A stretch of 64,000 nucleotides of DNA. It comes from Variovorax sp037204085 (lineage in GTDB: Bacteria; Pseudomonadota; Gammaproteobacteria; Burkholderiales; Burkholderiaceae_C). The stretch's first letter is position 1, and each line of letters opens with the position of its first letter. The notes under the pieces are model-generated. The model searched no databases and was not told the DNA's origin. It was given only the letters and a program-made list of their open reading frames with translations. Below are positions 31,786 through 43,259 of this stretch, in pieces. Location of the stretch: NCBI RefSeq assembly GCF_037204085.1, contig NZ_JBBCBW010000003.1:1-64000 (forward strand). The letters run 5' to 3'. A program made the position numbers and the translations under genes.

Positions 31786-34368
31786 ATGAGCCGACGTGCT
31801 GCTGCCTTGCGGCGTTCCGGTCCGCCGCTGCCATTGGCGTTGCTGTCGCTGGCGCTTCTGCACGCGCACGGCGCGTCCGCGCAGCCCGCAGGCGGTCTGG
31901 ACGGTCCGCTGGTGCTCAAGCGCACGCCGCAACTGACCGAAACACTGCCTCCCGCCGAGCGCAGCCAGCTGCCGAGCCTGATCACCGGCGACCGCCTGTC
32001 GGGCCGGCAGGACCTGGAGACCGTGGTCGAAGGCAATGCCACGCTGCGGCGCGGCGAAGTCGCCATCACCGCCGACCGGCTCGAGTACTACCAGCCCGAC
32101 GACCGTGCCAAGGCGCGCGGCAACGTGCGGGTGAACCAGGCCGGCAACGTATACGAAGGCCCCGAGCTCGAACTCAAGCTCGAGACCTTCGAAGGCTTCT
32201 TCAACAATGTGCGCTACAGCTTTCTCGCCACCGGCGGGCACGGCGAGGCGCAGCGCATCGATTTCGTCGACAGCAGCGTGTCGGTGGCCCGAACCGCCAC
32301 CTACACCACCTGCCGCCGCGAAGACTACCCGGGCTGGATGCCGGCCTGGCTGCTGACCGCGGCCACCATGACCACCGACACCGAGGAAAATGTCGGCGTG
32401 GCCACCAATGCGCGGCTGAGCTTCATGGGCATCAGCACGCCGCCGCTGCCGAGCGTGAGCTTTCCGCTGTCGAGCGAGCGCAAGAGCGGCCTGCTGCCGC
32501 CCACGATCGGCATCGACAACACCAACGGCATCGAGATCTCGCAGCCGTACTACTGGAACATCGCACCCAACCGCGATGCCACGTTCACGCCCACGCTGAT
32601 GAGCAAGCGGGGCCTCAACCTGGGCTCGGAATTCCGCTATCTCGAGAAGGGGTACGACGGCAGCATTCGCCTCGACTTCATGGGGAGCGACCGCCTTGTG
32701 GGCCAGCGCTACAACGAGTTGCGCGCCAGCCAGCTTCAGCAGCTCGCCAATGGGGAAATCCAGGCCAAGGACCTGACCGCGGCGCCCAACAGCAGCAAGC
32801 GCTGGGGCATCTGGGGCACCCATCACCAGGAGTTCAACGCCAAGGCGCTGGGCCTGGATTCGCTGTCGGCCAACATCAACATCAACCGCGTCAGCGACGA
32901 CGACTACTGGCGCGACTTCACGCGCACGCCCACGCTGGCGCAGCGGCAACTCCCTAACGAAGCGGCGCTCAATTGGGCCAAGGGCGACTGGAGCGGCATC
33001 CTGCGCACCACGCGCTACCAGACGCTGCAATACAACCTCTCGCCGATCGTGCCGTCGTACGACCGGATGCCGCAGATCACCGCGAACTACGCCAAGTACG
33101 ACTGGCACGGCTTCGACGTGGGGCTGAACCTCGACTACACGCGTTTCCGGGTCAACAGCATCCTGAGCGGCCAGCCCGGCTTCGACGTCAACCAGCAGTC
33201 GCAGCCCGACGGGGACCGCGCCTTTGCGCAGGCAACCATCAGCCGACCGTTCATCACGCCGAGCTCCTTCGTCATTCCGAAGCTGCAGCTGCACGCGACT
33301 TCGTACAACTACTACCTGCCGCAAGCGGACATTCCGAAGCTCACCGTCAACGGGATCACGTATGTCAACGGCGTGCCTTACAACCCGAATTCGCTGTACT
33401 TCTTCCCGACGTCGAGCAGCCGAACGGTGCCGACCTTCAGCCTCGACAGTGGCCTGATCTTCGAGCGCGACGCAAGCTACTTCGGCCGTGCCTTCCGCCA
33501 GACCCTGGAACCGCGCGCGTACTACGTCTACACGCCGTACCGCAACCAGAGCATGCTGCCGAACTACGATTCGGCCGCCAACGACTTCAGCTTTGCGACG
33601 ATCTATACCGAGAACGCGTTCTCGGGCAACGACCGCATCTCCGACACCAACACGCTCACGCTCGGCGTGACCTCCCGCCTGATCGACCCCGATACGGGCG
33701 TCGAGGCGGCGCGCTTCGGCATTGCGCAGCGGCTGCGCTTCAGCGACCAGAAGGTCACGCTGCCGGGCGGCGTGCCGGTCACCGACCGCGCGAGCGACCT
33801 GCTGGTGGGCGGCCAGATCAACTGGACGCCCAAGTGGAGCCTGGACACCGTCGTGCAATACAACCCCGACACGCAAAGGTCCACGCGTTCGGCCATCAGC
33901 GCGCGCTACAACCCCGAGCCATACCACAATCTCAGCGCCGCCTTCCGCTACCAGGCGCCCAGCACCCCGACCGCCACCGACGGCAACAAGTCGATCGACG
34001 TGGGCTGGCAGTGGCCGCTCAACGACCTGTGGGGCGACAAGGGCAAGGACCTCGGCCCGGGCAAGGGCCAGGGCGGCGGCCGCTGGTATGCGGTGGGCCG
34101 GCTCAACTACAGCCTGCAGGACAAGAAACTCACGGACGGCGTGCTCGGCTTCGAGTACGACGGCTGCTGCTGGATCGGCCGCGTGGTGCTGCAGCGCGTG
34201 ACCACCGGGCAGGTGACGGCCAACACCCGGATCATGTTCCAGCTCGAATTCGTCGGATTTTCTAGCATCGGATCGAGTCCCATGCAGGCACTGCGGCAAA
34301 ACATCCAGCGCTATCAGCCCCTTCGCGAGCCCACCGAGGCGCCGAGCCGCTTCACCAATTACGACTGA
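31786..34368 (+). CDS. lptD: LPS-assembly protein LptD
   Basis: This 860-residue outer-membrane protein inserts LPS into the outer leaflet with LptE. A signal peptide covers about 1-33. An LptA-like jellyroll follows (about 75-190, with GNATLRRGEVAITADRLEYY), and then the large 26-strand barrel to the C-terminus. Cysteines visible are Cys176 and the adjacent pair 794-795 (DGCCWIGRVV), which form disulfides in the family; the extra N-terminal cysteine of E. coli is missing. The ATG at 31786 starts a proper signal peptide. surA follows after 17 nt. Confidence 0.95.
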   Translation: MSRRAAALRRSGPPLPLALLSLALLHAHGASAQPAGGLDGPLVLKRTPQLTETLPPAERSQLPSLITGDRLSGRQDLETVVEGNATLRRGEVAITADRLEYYQPDDRAKARGNVRVNQAGNVYEGPELELKLETFEGFFNNVRYSFLATGGHGEAQRIDFVDSSVSVARTATYTTCRREDYPGWMPAWLLTAATMTTDTEENVGVATNARLSFMGISTPPLPSVSFPLSSERKSGLLPPTIGIDNTNGIEISQPYYWNIAPNRDATFTPTLMSKRGLNLGSEFRYLEKGYDGSIRLDFMGSDRLVGQRYNELRASQLQQLANGEIQAKDLTAAPNSSKRWGIWGTHHQEFNAKALGLDSLSANININRVSDDDYWRDFTRTPTLAQRQLPNEAALNWAKGDWSGILRTTRYQTLQYNLSPIVPSYDRMPQITANYAKYDWHGFDVGLNLDYTRFRVNSILSGQPGFDVNQQSQPDGDRAFAQATISRPFITPSSFVIPKLQLHATSYNYYLPQADIPKLTVNGITYVNGVPYNPNSLYFFPTSSSRTVPTFSLDSGLIFERDASYFGRAFRQTLEPRAYYVYTPYRNQSMLPNYDSAANDFSFATIYTENAFSGNDRISDTNTLTLGVTSRLIDPDTGVEAARFGIAQRLRFSDQKVTLPGGVPVTDRASDLLVGGQINWTPKWSLDTVVQYNPDTQRSTRSAISARYNPEPYHNLSAAFRYQAPSTPTATDGNKSIDVGWQWPLNDLWGDKGKDLGPGKGQGGGRWYAVGRLNYSLQDKKLTDGVLGFEYDGCCWIGRVVLQRVTTGQVTANTRIMFQLEFVGFSSIGSSPMQALRQNIQRYQPLREPTEAPSRFTNYD

Positions 34369-34385
34369 GACGATTGAGCAACGCC

Positions 34386-35792
34386 ATGAAACACATCCGT
34401 TCCATCCTTACCCTGAGCTGCCTCGCGGCGCTGGCCGCAACGTCGGGTGCGCAGGGCCTGCGTTCCGGCGGCGGGGGCATCACGGACATCATGCGGGCGG
34501 GGCCGCGCCTTGCGCCTCCGGTGCCGCGCAGTGCCCCTTCCACGGCGGCGCCCGTGCAGCGCTCGGCCGAGTACATCGTCGCGCTGGTCAATTCCGAGCC
34601 CATCACCAATACCGAGGTGCAAACGCGCGTCACGCGCCTCGTTCGCGAAAACCCCGAGGCCGAGCGCGTGCCCCGCGCTGAACTCACGCGCCTCGTGCTC
34701 GACCGCCTGATCTCCGAGCGCGCTCAGCTCCAGTTGGCGAAGGAAAACGGCATCAAGGTGGACGATCTGGCGATCGACCAGGCTGAACAGACCGTGGCAC
34801 GCCAGAACGAACTCAGCGTTGAAGAGTTGCGTCGCCGCGTGGCGGCTGAAGGCATTACGGCGCGCCAGTTCCGCAACGACCTGCGCGACCAGTTGCTGCT
34901 CACACGCCTGCGCGACCGGGAAGTCGAGTCGAAGGTCAAGATCAGCGATGCCGAGGCCGACGAATACCTGCGCGACCAGCGCAATTCGCCCACCAAGGCC
35001 GCGGCCCTGCAGAACATCAATCTCGCGCAGCTGCTCGTCGCCGTGCCCGAGAACGCCACCGATGCGCAAGTCGCCACCCTGCAGCAGAAGGCCCAGGGTC
35101 TTGCGCAGCGCGCCCGGTCAGGCGAAGACTTTGCCAAGCTGGTGCAGGAAAACTCCGATTCGCCCGACCGCGCCAACGGCGGCGCCATCGGCATGCGCAG
35201 TGCCGACCGCTATCCGACCCTGTTCGTCGAAGCGACCCAGTCGACGCAGGTCAACGGCATTGCCGGCCCCATCCGATCGGGTGCGGGCTTTCATGTGCTG
35301 AAGGTGCTGGCCAAGGCCCAGTTGGGTGCCATGGATGCAACCGTTACACAAACCCAGGTGCGCCACATCCTGCTGCTCAACGACCCCAAGCGCACGACCG
35401 CGCAAGCGGTGGCGCAGCTGGCCGAATTCAAGCGCCGCTTGCAAGCCGGCACGGCCGACTTCGCCGGCCTGGCGCGCGACAACTCGCAAGACGCCAGCGC
35501 AAAGGAAGGCGGCGATCTCGGCTGGTCGCGCCCGGGCCAGTTCGTGCCCGAGTTCGAAGAAGCCATGGACCGGCTCGCACCGGGCCAGATCAGCGATCCC
35601 GTGGTGTCGCGCTTTGGCGTCCACCTGATCCAGGTGGTCGGCCGCCGCGAATCCAAGCTCACGCAGGCCGAGCAGCGCGAAGCCGCACGGGCCGTGCTGC
35701 GCGAGCAGCGGGTCGAGGAAGCCTTCACCACCTGGGTGCAGGAAGTGCGCGCGCGCGCCTACGTCGAATACCGCGAGACGCCCCAGTCCTGA
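34386..35792 (+). CDS. surA: Periplasmic peptidyl-prolyl isomerase and chaperone SurA
   Basis: This 468-residue chaperone escorts outer-membrane proteins, LptD included, through the periplasm. A signal peptide (1-26) is followed by a Gly/Pro-rich stretch, then the SurA N-terminal domain (YIVALVNSEPITNTEVQTRV, about 60). Two parvulin (PPIC) domains lie at about 205-305 and 318-421, the second with GGDLGW. The ATG at 34386 begins the signal. The stop overlaps the rsmA ATG. The pdxA gene that sits between surA and rsmA in E. coli is absent. Confidence 0.95.
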   Translation: MKHIRSILTLSCLAALAATSGAQGLRSGGGGITDIMRAGPRLAPPVPRSAPSTAAPVQRSAEYIVALVNSEPITNTEVQTRVTRLVRENPEAERVPRAELTRLVLDRLISERAQLQLAKENGIKVDDLAIDQAEQTVARQNELSVEELRRRVAAEGITARQFRNDLRDQLLLTRLRDREVESKVKISDAEADEYLRDQRNSPTKAAALQNINLAQLLVAVPENATDAQVATLQQKAQGLAQRARSGEDFAKLVQENSDSPDRANGGAIGMRSADRYPTLFVEATQSTQVNGIAGPIRSGAGFHVLKVLAKAQLGAMDATVTQTQVRHILLLNDPKRTTAQAVAQLAEFKRRLQAGTADFAGLARDNSQDASAKEGGDLGWSRPGQFVPEFEEAMDRLAPGQISDPVVSRFGVHLIQVVGRRESKLTQAEQREAARAVLREQRVEEAFTTWVQEVRARAYVEYRETPQS

Positions 35793-36562
35793 TGGCACAT
35801 ATCGCCAGGAAGCGGTTCGGGCAGCATTTCCTGTCCGACGGCGGCATCATCGATGCGATCGTGCACGAGATCGCACCGCAGCCCGGCGATGCCATGGTCG
35901 AGATCGGGCCGGGGCTCGCGGCGCTCACGCAGCCGCTGGTCGAACGGCTGGGGCGCCTGACGGTGGTCGAGCTCGACCGGGACCTGGCCAAGCGCCTGCG
36001 GGACCATCCGCAGCTCGACGTCATCGAATCCGATGTTCTCAAGGTCGATTTCGCCGAACTGGCCACCCGGTTCCCGACGCCGCTGCGCGTGGTCGGCAAC
36101 CTGCCCTACAACATCTCAACTCCGATCCTGTTTCATCTGCTGAGCTTCGCGCACCTGATTGCCGACCAGCATTTCATGCTGCAGAAGGAAGTGATCGACC
36201 GCATGGTCGCCAAGCCCGCCACGTCTGACTACAGCCGCCTGAGCGTGATGCTGCAGTGGCGCTATGAGATGGAAAACGTGCTATTCGTGCCGCCGGAGAG
36301 CTTCGATCCGCCGCCGCGTGTCGACAGCGCCGTGGTGCGGATGGTGCCGCTGGCGCAGCCGCCGGCTGTCGACGCCGCCCGGCTTGGTGAGATCGTGCAG
36401 GTCGCCTTCAGCCAGCGCCGCAAGATCATGCGGCATACCCTGGGCCGGTGGCTCGAAGAGCACGGCTTTGCGGGCGAATTCGACGCCCAGAGACGGGCCG
36501 AGGAAGTGCCGGTGGCCGAATACGTGGCCTTGGCGCAGGCGGTGCCTCCCGAGCCCAAATAA
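35792..36562 (+). CDS. rsmA: 16S rRNA dimethyladenosine transferase
   Basis: This 256-residue enzyme dimethylates A1518 and A1519 of 16S rRNA late in 30S assembly. It has the N-terminal KRFGQHFLSD motif, SAM-binding VEIGPGLAALT (about 34-44), the catalytic NLPYNIST (about 104-111) and the C-terminal helical domain with FSQRRKIMRHTL. Its ATG shares a base with the surA stop (TGATG), and its TAA lies inside the start of the terminator. Confidence 0.96.
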   Translation: MAHIARKRFGQHFLSDGGIIDAIVHEIAPQPGDAMVEIGPGLAALTQPLVERLGRLTVVELDRDLAKRLRDHPQLDVIESDVLKVDFAELATRFPTPLRVVGNLPYNISTPILFHLLSFAHLIADQHFMLQKEVIDRMVAKPATSDYSRLSVMLQWRYEMENVLFVPPESFDPPPRVDSAVVRMVPLAQPPAVDAARLGEIVQVAFSQRRKIMRHTLGRWLEEHGFAGEFDAQRRAEEVPVAEYVALAQAVPPEPK

Positions 36563-36588
36563 AAAAGCCCGTCGAGACGGGCTTTTTT
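36561..36588 (+). terminator. Intrinsic terminator after rsmA
   Basis: AAAAAAGCCCGTC (36561-36573) pairs with GACGGGCTTTTTT (36576-36588). It overlaps the rsmA stop codon and ends the lptD-surA-rsmA unit. Confidence 0.9.
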
Positions 36589-36830
36589 CTTGCGCCTGGG
36601 GCGAGAGCTTTAAGCCGCCGCCAGCCAGTACCCCGCATTGAAGGGGCTGCTCATGCGCAATGCGAGCGGCGAAACGTCGACCAGTTTATCGGTCGGCATT
36701 TTTTCGCCTTCCGGCTCCGTGCCGGTTGCCGCGGCAGCTGTGCCGCCGTTGATTTCGATGCCATCGAGTGCTGCGCCGTTCGGCTGAGCCTCGTTCGCCC
36801 GTTCTGCTTGGCTGGTGTGTGCAGAACGGG
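36589..36830. other. Gap between rsmA and the barstar gene, no firm gene
   Basis: A minus-strand frame at 36610-36852 (GTG start, 80 codons, ending FNAGYWLAAA) is open, but it begins inside the barstar gene, crosses a long hairpin and resembles no family I know. A shorter ATG at 36699 would give about 29 residues. A small lineage-specific gene is possible but unproven. Confidence 0.3.
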
Positions 36831-36831
36831 C
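36797..36831 (-). repeat. Inverted repeat at the barstar stop codon
   Basis: GCCCGTTCTGC (36797-36807) and GCAGAACGGGC (36821-36831) form an 11-bp perfect stem with a 13-nt loop. It has no T-run on the minus strand, so it is a hairpin that may stabilise or loosely terminate the RNase-barstar mRNA. Confidence 0.6.
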
Positions 36832-37310
36832 TACAGAAAAGAATAGAAGCACCGGAACGGGACCTTCCGGTCTCCCCAGTAGTCGGAGGCGTCGCGGAAG
36901 ATGTCGAGCAGCTGCTCGCGCGCTTCCTTGTCGAACTTGGCGTTGGCCGGGATCTGTTCGAGCACGATGACGAAACCGGGCTGCGGGCCCGATTTATGCA
37001 ACGGGTCGGTCATGCAGTCGTACAGCGCGTCGAAATTCTTGCCGAAGTGCGCCGGAAAGGTGAACTGCTGCGCGATGAGGTCGAGAACGTCCTGCTTGGT
37101 CTGGGCATTGCCCAGGTTGGCGTACAGGAAGTGCTGGCCTGCTGCGTTGGCGGCTTCCTGCAGGTCGTTCACGCGGAACGCACGAATCGATTGCACGATG
37201 TTCGGGCGTACGGCACGAAGGGATAAGGTCATCTCCGCTGGTCTTTCCATAGTCATCATCATTTCTTCGGGGCGCTTGGGGGCGCCGCTCAAGTCGTTGT
37301 CATCGCTCAT
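36831..37310 (-). CDS. Barstar-family ribonuclease inhibitor
   Basis: This 159-residue protein carries a barstar domain in its C-terminal 90 residues. The diagnostic segment FPAHFGKNFDALYDCMTD matches the RNase-binding helix and loop of barstar. The first 35 residues are not conserved and hold several alternative Met starts; the ATG at 37310 is chosen because it overlaps the stop of the upstream RNase gene (ATGA). The context shows it is the cytoplasmic immunity protein for that RNase. Confidence 0.9.
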   Translation of the reverse strand: MSDDNDLSGAPKRPEEMMMTMERPAEMTLSLRAVRPNIVQSIRAFRVNDLQEAANAAGQHFLYANLGNAQTKQDVLDLIAQQFTFPAHFGKNFDALYDCMTDPLHKSGPQPGFVIVLEQIPANAKFDKEAREQLLDIFRDASDYWGDRKVPFRCFYSFL

Positions 37311-37720
37311 GGTGCAATCCGTCTGAAACTCGCGTAGTGGTCTGCCGTGTACCAGCAGGCCTCGGGTGTGGTGCGCTGTTCACCGCCGCAGACAATGCGC
37401 CGTGCACCGCGATCGCGCGAGCCGGGTGTTGCCACCGTGTACTCGCGGTAGTGACCGCGCCGCGCGGGCGGCAAAAGACGCTCGCGATTGCCAAATACAG
37501 TGCCGTCCTTTTCGTATCGGAAGGGGCCGCCACTCAGGATGGCTTCGTAGGTTCGCTGGCCCTGAACCGGCAATTCGGACAGTGCGATCGATTCCTGGGC
37601 GGGCTTTCCGGTGCCGAACCACTCGCGGCGGGCCTCGGCCCCCGTCGCCAACGCCGCCAGCACAAAGCCGGTGAGCGCAAACTTAGTGACAGAGGACGTG
37701 ATCGAGGCGTAAGCCGCCAT
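37307..37720 (-). CDS. Secreted guanyl-specific ribonuclease (RNase Sa/N1 family)
   Basis: This 137-residue protein has a signal peptide (about 1-30) and a microbial RNase domain. Catalytic residues of the family are visible: Glu93 in YREYTV, Arg108 in RGARRIVCG and His128 in TADHYASF. The segment GPFRYEKDGTVFGNRERLLP is also typical. It should cleave RNA 3' to guanosine outside the cytoplasm. The ATG at 37720 is preferred over a TTG 12 nt upstream. The inhibitor gene follows with a 4-nt overlap, so the toxin is made only with its antidote. Confidence 0.9.
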   Translation of the reverse strand: MAAYASITSSVTKFALTGFVLAALATGAEARREWFGTGKPAQESIALSELPVQGQRTYEAILSGGPFRYEKDGTVFGNRERLLPPARRGHYREYTVATPGSRDRGARRIVCGGEQRTTPEACWYTADHYASFRRIAP

Positions 37721-37862
37721 GGGGCACCACAAGAAAAGAGCGGGGGGTTCCGAATTGGCGGATAAACCTTGGGGTTAACCCGCAAATTCAAGCCCGCGAG
37801 TGTGCACCACGCTGGCGAAAATAGCAAGCGACTGCCCAAAGTTTGAGCAGTGCGAAGGGGCG

Positions 37863-37894
37863 GAGAGTGGCTGATTAAGTGGGCAGCCACTCTC
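37863..37894 (-). repeat. Inverted repeat downstream of maeB
   Basis: GAGAGTGGCTG (37863-37873) and CAGCCACTCTC (37884-37894) form an 11-bp perfect stem with a 10-nt loop just past the maeB stop. No T-run follows on the minus strand. Confidence 0.6.
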
Positions 37895-37904
37895 GCCAGA
37901 TGGC

Positions 37905-40247
<2,343 letters not shown>

Positions 40248-40414
40248 GTGCCGTTGCTCCTGGTGGCGCTTCTTCTGGGGGCGCCGATTGTAGACCTCGG
40301 CCCATGACGCCATAGGCCGCATGGCGAGCCACAAGGCATGCCGAAAGCATCACGGCCTGTCAAGGCGATGTGGCAATATGCGCAGTCTGTAAAAAAATTC
40401 GACGAGGAGCGGCC

Positions 40415-41467
40415 ATGGCCCTGATGGATTTCATCAAGAAACAGTTCATCGACATCATCCAGTGGACCGAGACTGGCGATGGCACGCTGGCCTGGCGTTT
40501 CCCAATGGCCGAGATGGAAATCCAGAACGGCGCCTCGCTCACCGTGCGCGAGTCGCAAGTGGCCGTGTTCGTCAACGAAGGCCAGGTGGCCGACGTGTTC
40601 GGTCCCGGCATGTACAAGCTCACGACGCAGACCCTGCCCGTGCTCACGTACCTCAAGAACTGGGACAAGCTCTTCGAATCTCCCTTCAAGAGCGACGTGT
40701 ACTTCTTCAGCACGCGCCAGCAGGTCGATCAGAAGTGGGGCACGCCGCAGCCCATCACCATCCGCGACAAGGACTTCGGCGCCGTGCGCCTGCGCGCCTT
40801 CGGCAACTACTCGTTCCGCATCGGCGACGCCAAGCTGTTCCACACCGAGATTTCCGGCACGCGCGACATCTACAGCGTGGCGGACCTCGACGGCCAGCTG
40901 CGCGGCCTGGTGCTGCAGAACATCAGCAACGCCATTGCCTCCAGCGGCGTGCCCTTTCTCGACCTTGCGGCCAACCAGATCCAGTTTGCGCAGGCGCTGG
41001 CCGCGCAGCTGGTGCCCGAGTTCGAGAAGATCGGCATCAAGCTCGAGAACATCACGGTCCAGAACGTCTCGCTGCCCGAAGAGCTGCAGAAGATCCTCGA
41101 CCAGAAGATCGGCATGGGCATGGTCGGCAACGACATGGGCAAGTTCATGCAGTACCAGACCGCGCAAGCCATTCCCAAGTTTGCCGAAGGCGCTGCCAAC
41201 GGTGGCGGCGGCATTGCGGGCGACGCCATGGGCCTTGGCGCCGGCGTGGCGCTCGGCCAGGTGCTGGCGCAAAACCTAGCGCAGGGCCTGAGCCCCAACG
41301 CAGCGGCGCAGGCCGCGGCGACGCAGCAGCAGCCTGCCGTGGCCGTGGTGAGCCCGAACGATGTCATGACCACGCTCGAGAAACTCGGCGAGCTCAAGAC
41401 CAAGGGCATCCTCACGCAGGAAGAGTTCGACGCCAAGAAGGCGGAGCTGCTCAAGAAGCTGGTCTAA
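40415..41467 (+). CDS. SPFH-domain protein with C-terminal zinc-free SHOCT motif
   Basis: This 350-residue protein belongs to the cytoplasmic SPFH (stomatin/flotillin-like) group sometimes called virion-core-like. It starts MALMDFIKKQFIDIIQWTET. The SPFH core covers about 25-240. An Ala/Gly-rich stretch leads to a SHOCT motif (LEKLGELKTKGILTQEEFDA, about 320-345), which often mediates oligomerisation. GAGGAG precedes the ATG. It is the first gene of a seven-gene run and lies 9 nt upstream of the DUF4178 gene. The proposed role is a membrane-linked scaffold, by inference. Confidence 0.85.
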   Translation: MALMDFIKKQFIDIIQWTETGDGTLAWRFPMAEMEIQNGASLTVRESQVAVFVNEGQVADVFGPGMYKLTTQTLPVLTYLKNWDKLFESPFKSDVYFFSTRQQVDQKWGTPQPITIRDKDFGAVRLRAFGNYSFRIGDAKLFHTEISGTRDIYSVADLDGQLRGLVLQNISNAIASSGVPFLDLAANQIQFAQALAAQLVPEFEKIGIKLENITVQNVSLPEELQKILDQKIGMGMVGNDMGKFMQYQTAQAIPKFAEGAANGGGGIAGDAMGLGAGVALGQVLAQNLAQGLSPNAAAQAAATQQQPAVAVVSPNDVMTTLEKLGELKTKGILTQEEFDAKKAELLKKLV

Positions 41468-41476
41468 GCACCGGCA

Positions 41477-42976
41477 ATGGCTGAGCAACCAGGCGCCCAG
41501 CGCGCCTACCGTGCGCCCTGCCCTGGCTGCGGCGCACCGGTCGAATTCCGTTCCGCGCAATCGACGCATGCGGTGTGTCCGTATTGCCAGAGCACCGTCG
41601 TGCGCCAAGGCGACACGCTCGCGCGCATCGGCAAGATGGCCGAGCTGTTCGACGACTTCAGCCCGCTGCAGCTGCTTGCCGCGGGCCGCATCCAGGACCA
41701 GCCGTTCACCATCGTCGGGCGGCTGCAATACAGCCATCCGGGCGGTCGCTGGACCGAATGGGTCGCCGCACTCGAAGACGGCCGCGCCGGCATCCTGAGC
41801 GAGGACAACGGCGCCTATGTCTTTGCGCTGCCGTTCGAACTGCAGCGCGACGCGCCCCCGCCGACCGACCTGCGCGTGGGCGCCACCAGCGCCTTCAACG
41901 GCCAGAGCTACACCGTTTCGTCGAACGAACAGGTGGCGCTGCTTTCCGCGCAGGGCGAACTCTCGCATCTGCCGGAACTGGGCCGCTCGTTCCCCATGGT
42001 CGAACTGCGCAGCGGCAACGGGCTGGTGCTCAGCCTCGACTACAGCACGCAGCCCCCCGGCGCCTACCTGGGCCGCTCCGTACAGCTGGAAGACCTGCAG
42101 CTCACCGGGCTGCGCGACGAATCCGCCAAGGACGAAAAAGGCCGCGCCTTCAACTGCCCCAATTGCGGCGCGCCCGTTACCGTCAACCTGGCCGACAGCA
42201 AGAGCATCACCTGCGGCTCGTGCAACAGCATCATCGACCTGTCGCAAGGCATCGGCGGCGAGTTGAAGCACGCGGAGCAGAACGAACCCGTTCGCCCGCT
42301 CATCGCCATCGGCAGCGTGGGCCAGCTGCAGGGCGCGCAGTGGCAGGTGGTGGGCTTCCAGCATCGCATGGGCACCGAGCCCGGCGACGACGAGCACTTC
42401 GGCTGGAGCGAGTACCTGCTGTACAACAAGAAGCGCGGCTTCAGCTTCCTGGTCGATGCCGAAGATGGCTGGAGCATGGTCAAGCCGACCACCGGCGCGC
42501 CCGTCATGGCCGAGAACGGCAGCAGCGCCAGCTACCTTGGCAAGCGGTACACCCAGCAATACGCCTACAACGCCGAGACCACCTATGTGGCGGGCGAGTT
42601 CTACTGGCAGGTGGAGCGCGGACAGAAAACCTTCAACCGCGACTTCGCGAGCGGCAATGCGCTGCTGTCGATGGAGCGCTCGGCCAACGAACTGACCTGG
42701 TCTTCGGGCAGCAAGCTCGACAGCGGCGCGGTGTCCGCCGCGTTCAAGCTCGACGACAAGAAGGACATGTTCGTGCGCGGCGACGCACTGCCCGTCAGCG
42801 CTGCGTCGGGCATGGGCTGCGGCACGATCATCCTCATCGTGATCATCGTCATCGTTCTGCTCATCATCCTGAGCACCTGTTCGTCGCGCTGCGACCCGCG
42901 CGTGCAAAACTGTTCGAGCTCGCGCAGCACGGGCGGCTCGTACGGCGGCTACTCGAGCGGCGGCGGCCACAAATGA
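41477..42976 (+). CDS. DUF4178 protein with two zinc ribbons and a C-terminal membrane helix
   Basis: This 499-residue protein has a zinc ribbon at about 14-38 (CPGCGAPVEF and CPYCQS), a first DUF4178-like module (about 60-200), a second ribbon near 230-256 (CPNCGAPVTV and CGSC) and a second module (about 280-410). A very hydrophobic helix, IILIVIIVIVLLIILS, lies near 453-468, and a short Cys/Ser/Gly-rich tail follows. DUF4178 proteins recur with SPFH, DUF350 and spermidine-synthase-like genes. The function is unknown; the layout suggests a membrane-anchored complex member. Confidence 0.85.
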   Translation: MAEQPGAQRAYRAPCPGCGAPVEFRSAQSTHAVCPYCQSTVVRQGDTLARIGKMAELFDDFSPLQLLAAGRIQDQPFTIVGRLQYSHPGGRWTEWVAALEDGRAGILSEDNGAYVFALPFELQRDAPPPTDLRVGATSAFNGQSYTVSSNEQVALLSAQGELSHLPELGRSFPMVELRSGNGLVLSLDYSTQPPGAYLGRSVQLEDLQLTGLRDESAKDEKGRAFNCPNCGAPVTVNLADSKSITCGSCNSIIDLSQGIGGELKHAEQNEPVRPLIAIGSVGQLQGAQWQVVGFQHRMGTEPGDDEHFGWSEYLLYNKKRGFSFLVDAEDGWSMVKPTTGAPVMAENGSSASYLGKRYTQQYAYNAETTYVAGEFYWQVERGQKTFNRDFASGNALLSMERSANELTWSSGSKLDSGAVSAAFKLDDKKDMFVRGDALPVSAASGMGCGTIILIVIIVIVLLIILSTCSSRCDPRVQNCSSSRSTGGSYGGYSSGGGHK

Positions 42977-43033
42977 CGGCGGAGTTTCGCGCGATGTCTT
43001 CTCTCACTACTGCTACTACGACTGGAGGTCCCC

Positions 43034-43252
43034 ATGGGATTTGAATGGCTGAAACCGGGCGTGGTCCTCGGATCGCTCGTGTATGCGCTGCTTGGCGTGC
43101 TGATCTTCTGGCTCTGCTTCCTGATCATCGACAAGCTCACCCCGTACGACCTGTGGGGCGAGATCGTCGAGAAGCAGAACGTCGCGCTGGGGCTGGTGGT
43201 CGCGGCCATGAGCCTGGGCATCTGCGTCATCGTGGCGGCGGCCATCCATTAG
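43034..43252 (+). CDS. DUF350 small membrane protein
   Basis: This 72-residue protein has two membrane helices (about 10-32 and 49-70) joined by the conserved DKLTPYDLWGEIVEKQN loop with its acidic and amide residues. DUF350 (YjfL-like) proteins are often encoded next to polyamine-related ligases or synthases and to membrane-stress proteins. GGAGG lies upstream of the ATG. The next gene starts 7 nt after its stop. Confidence 0.88.
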   Translation: MGFEWLKPGVVLGSLVYALLGVLIFWLCFLIIDKLTPYDLWGEIVEKQNVALGLVVAAMSLGICVIVAAAIH

Positions 43253-43259
43253 CGTTTGC

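Noticed and set aside
31564..34299. A 911-codon minus-strand frame antisense to lptD
   Set aside because: The composition is that of a shadow frame; LptD motifs are clear on the plus strand.
36610..36852. An 80-codon minus-strand frame after barstar
   Set aside because: It starts on GTG inside the barstar gene, crosses a perfect hairpin and matches no family; kept only as a note on the gap.
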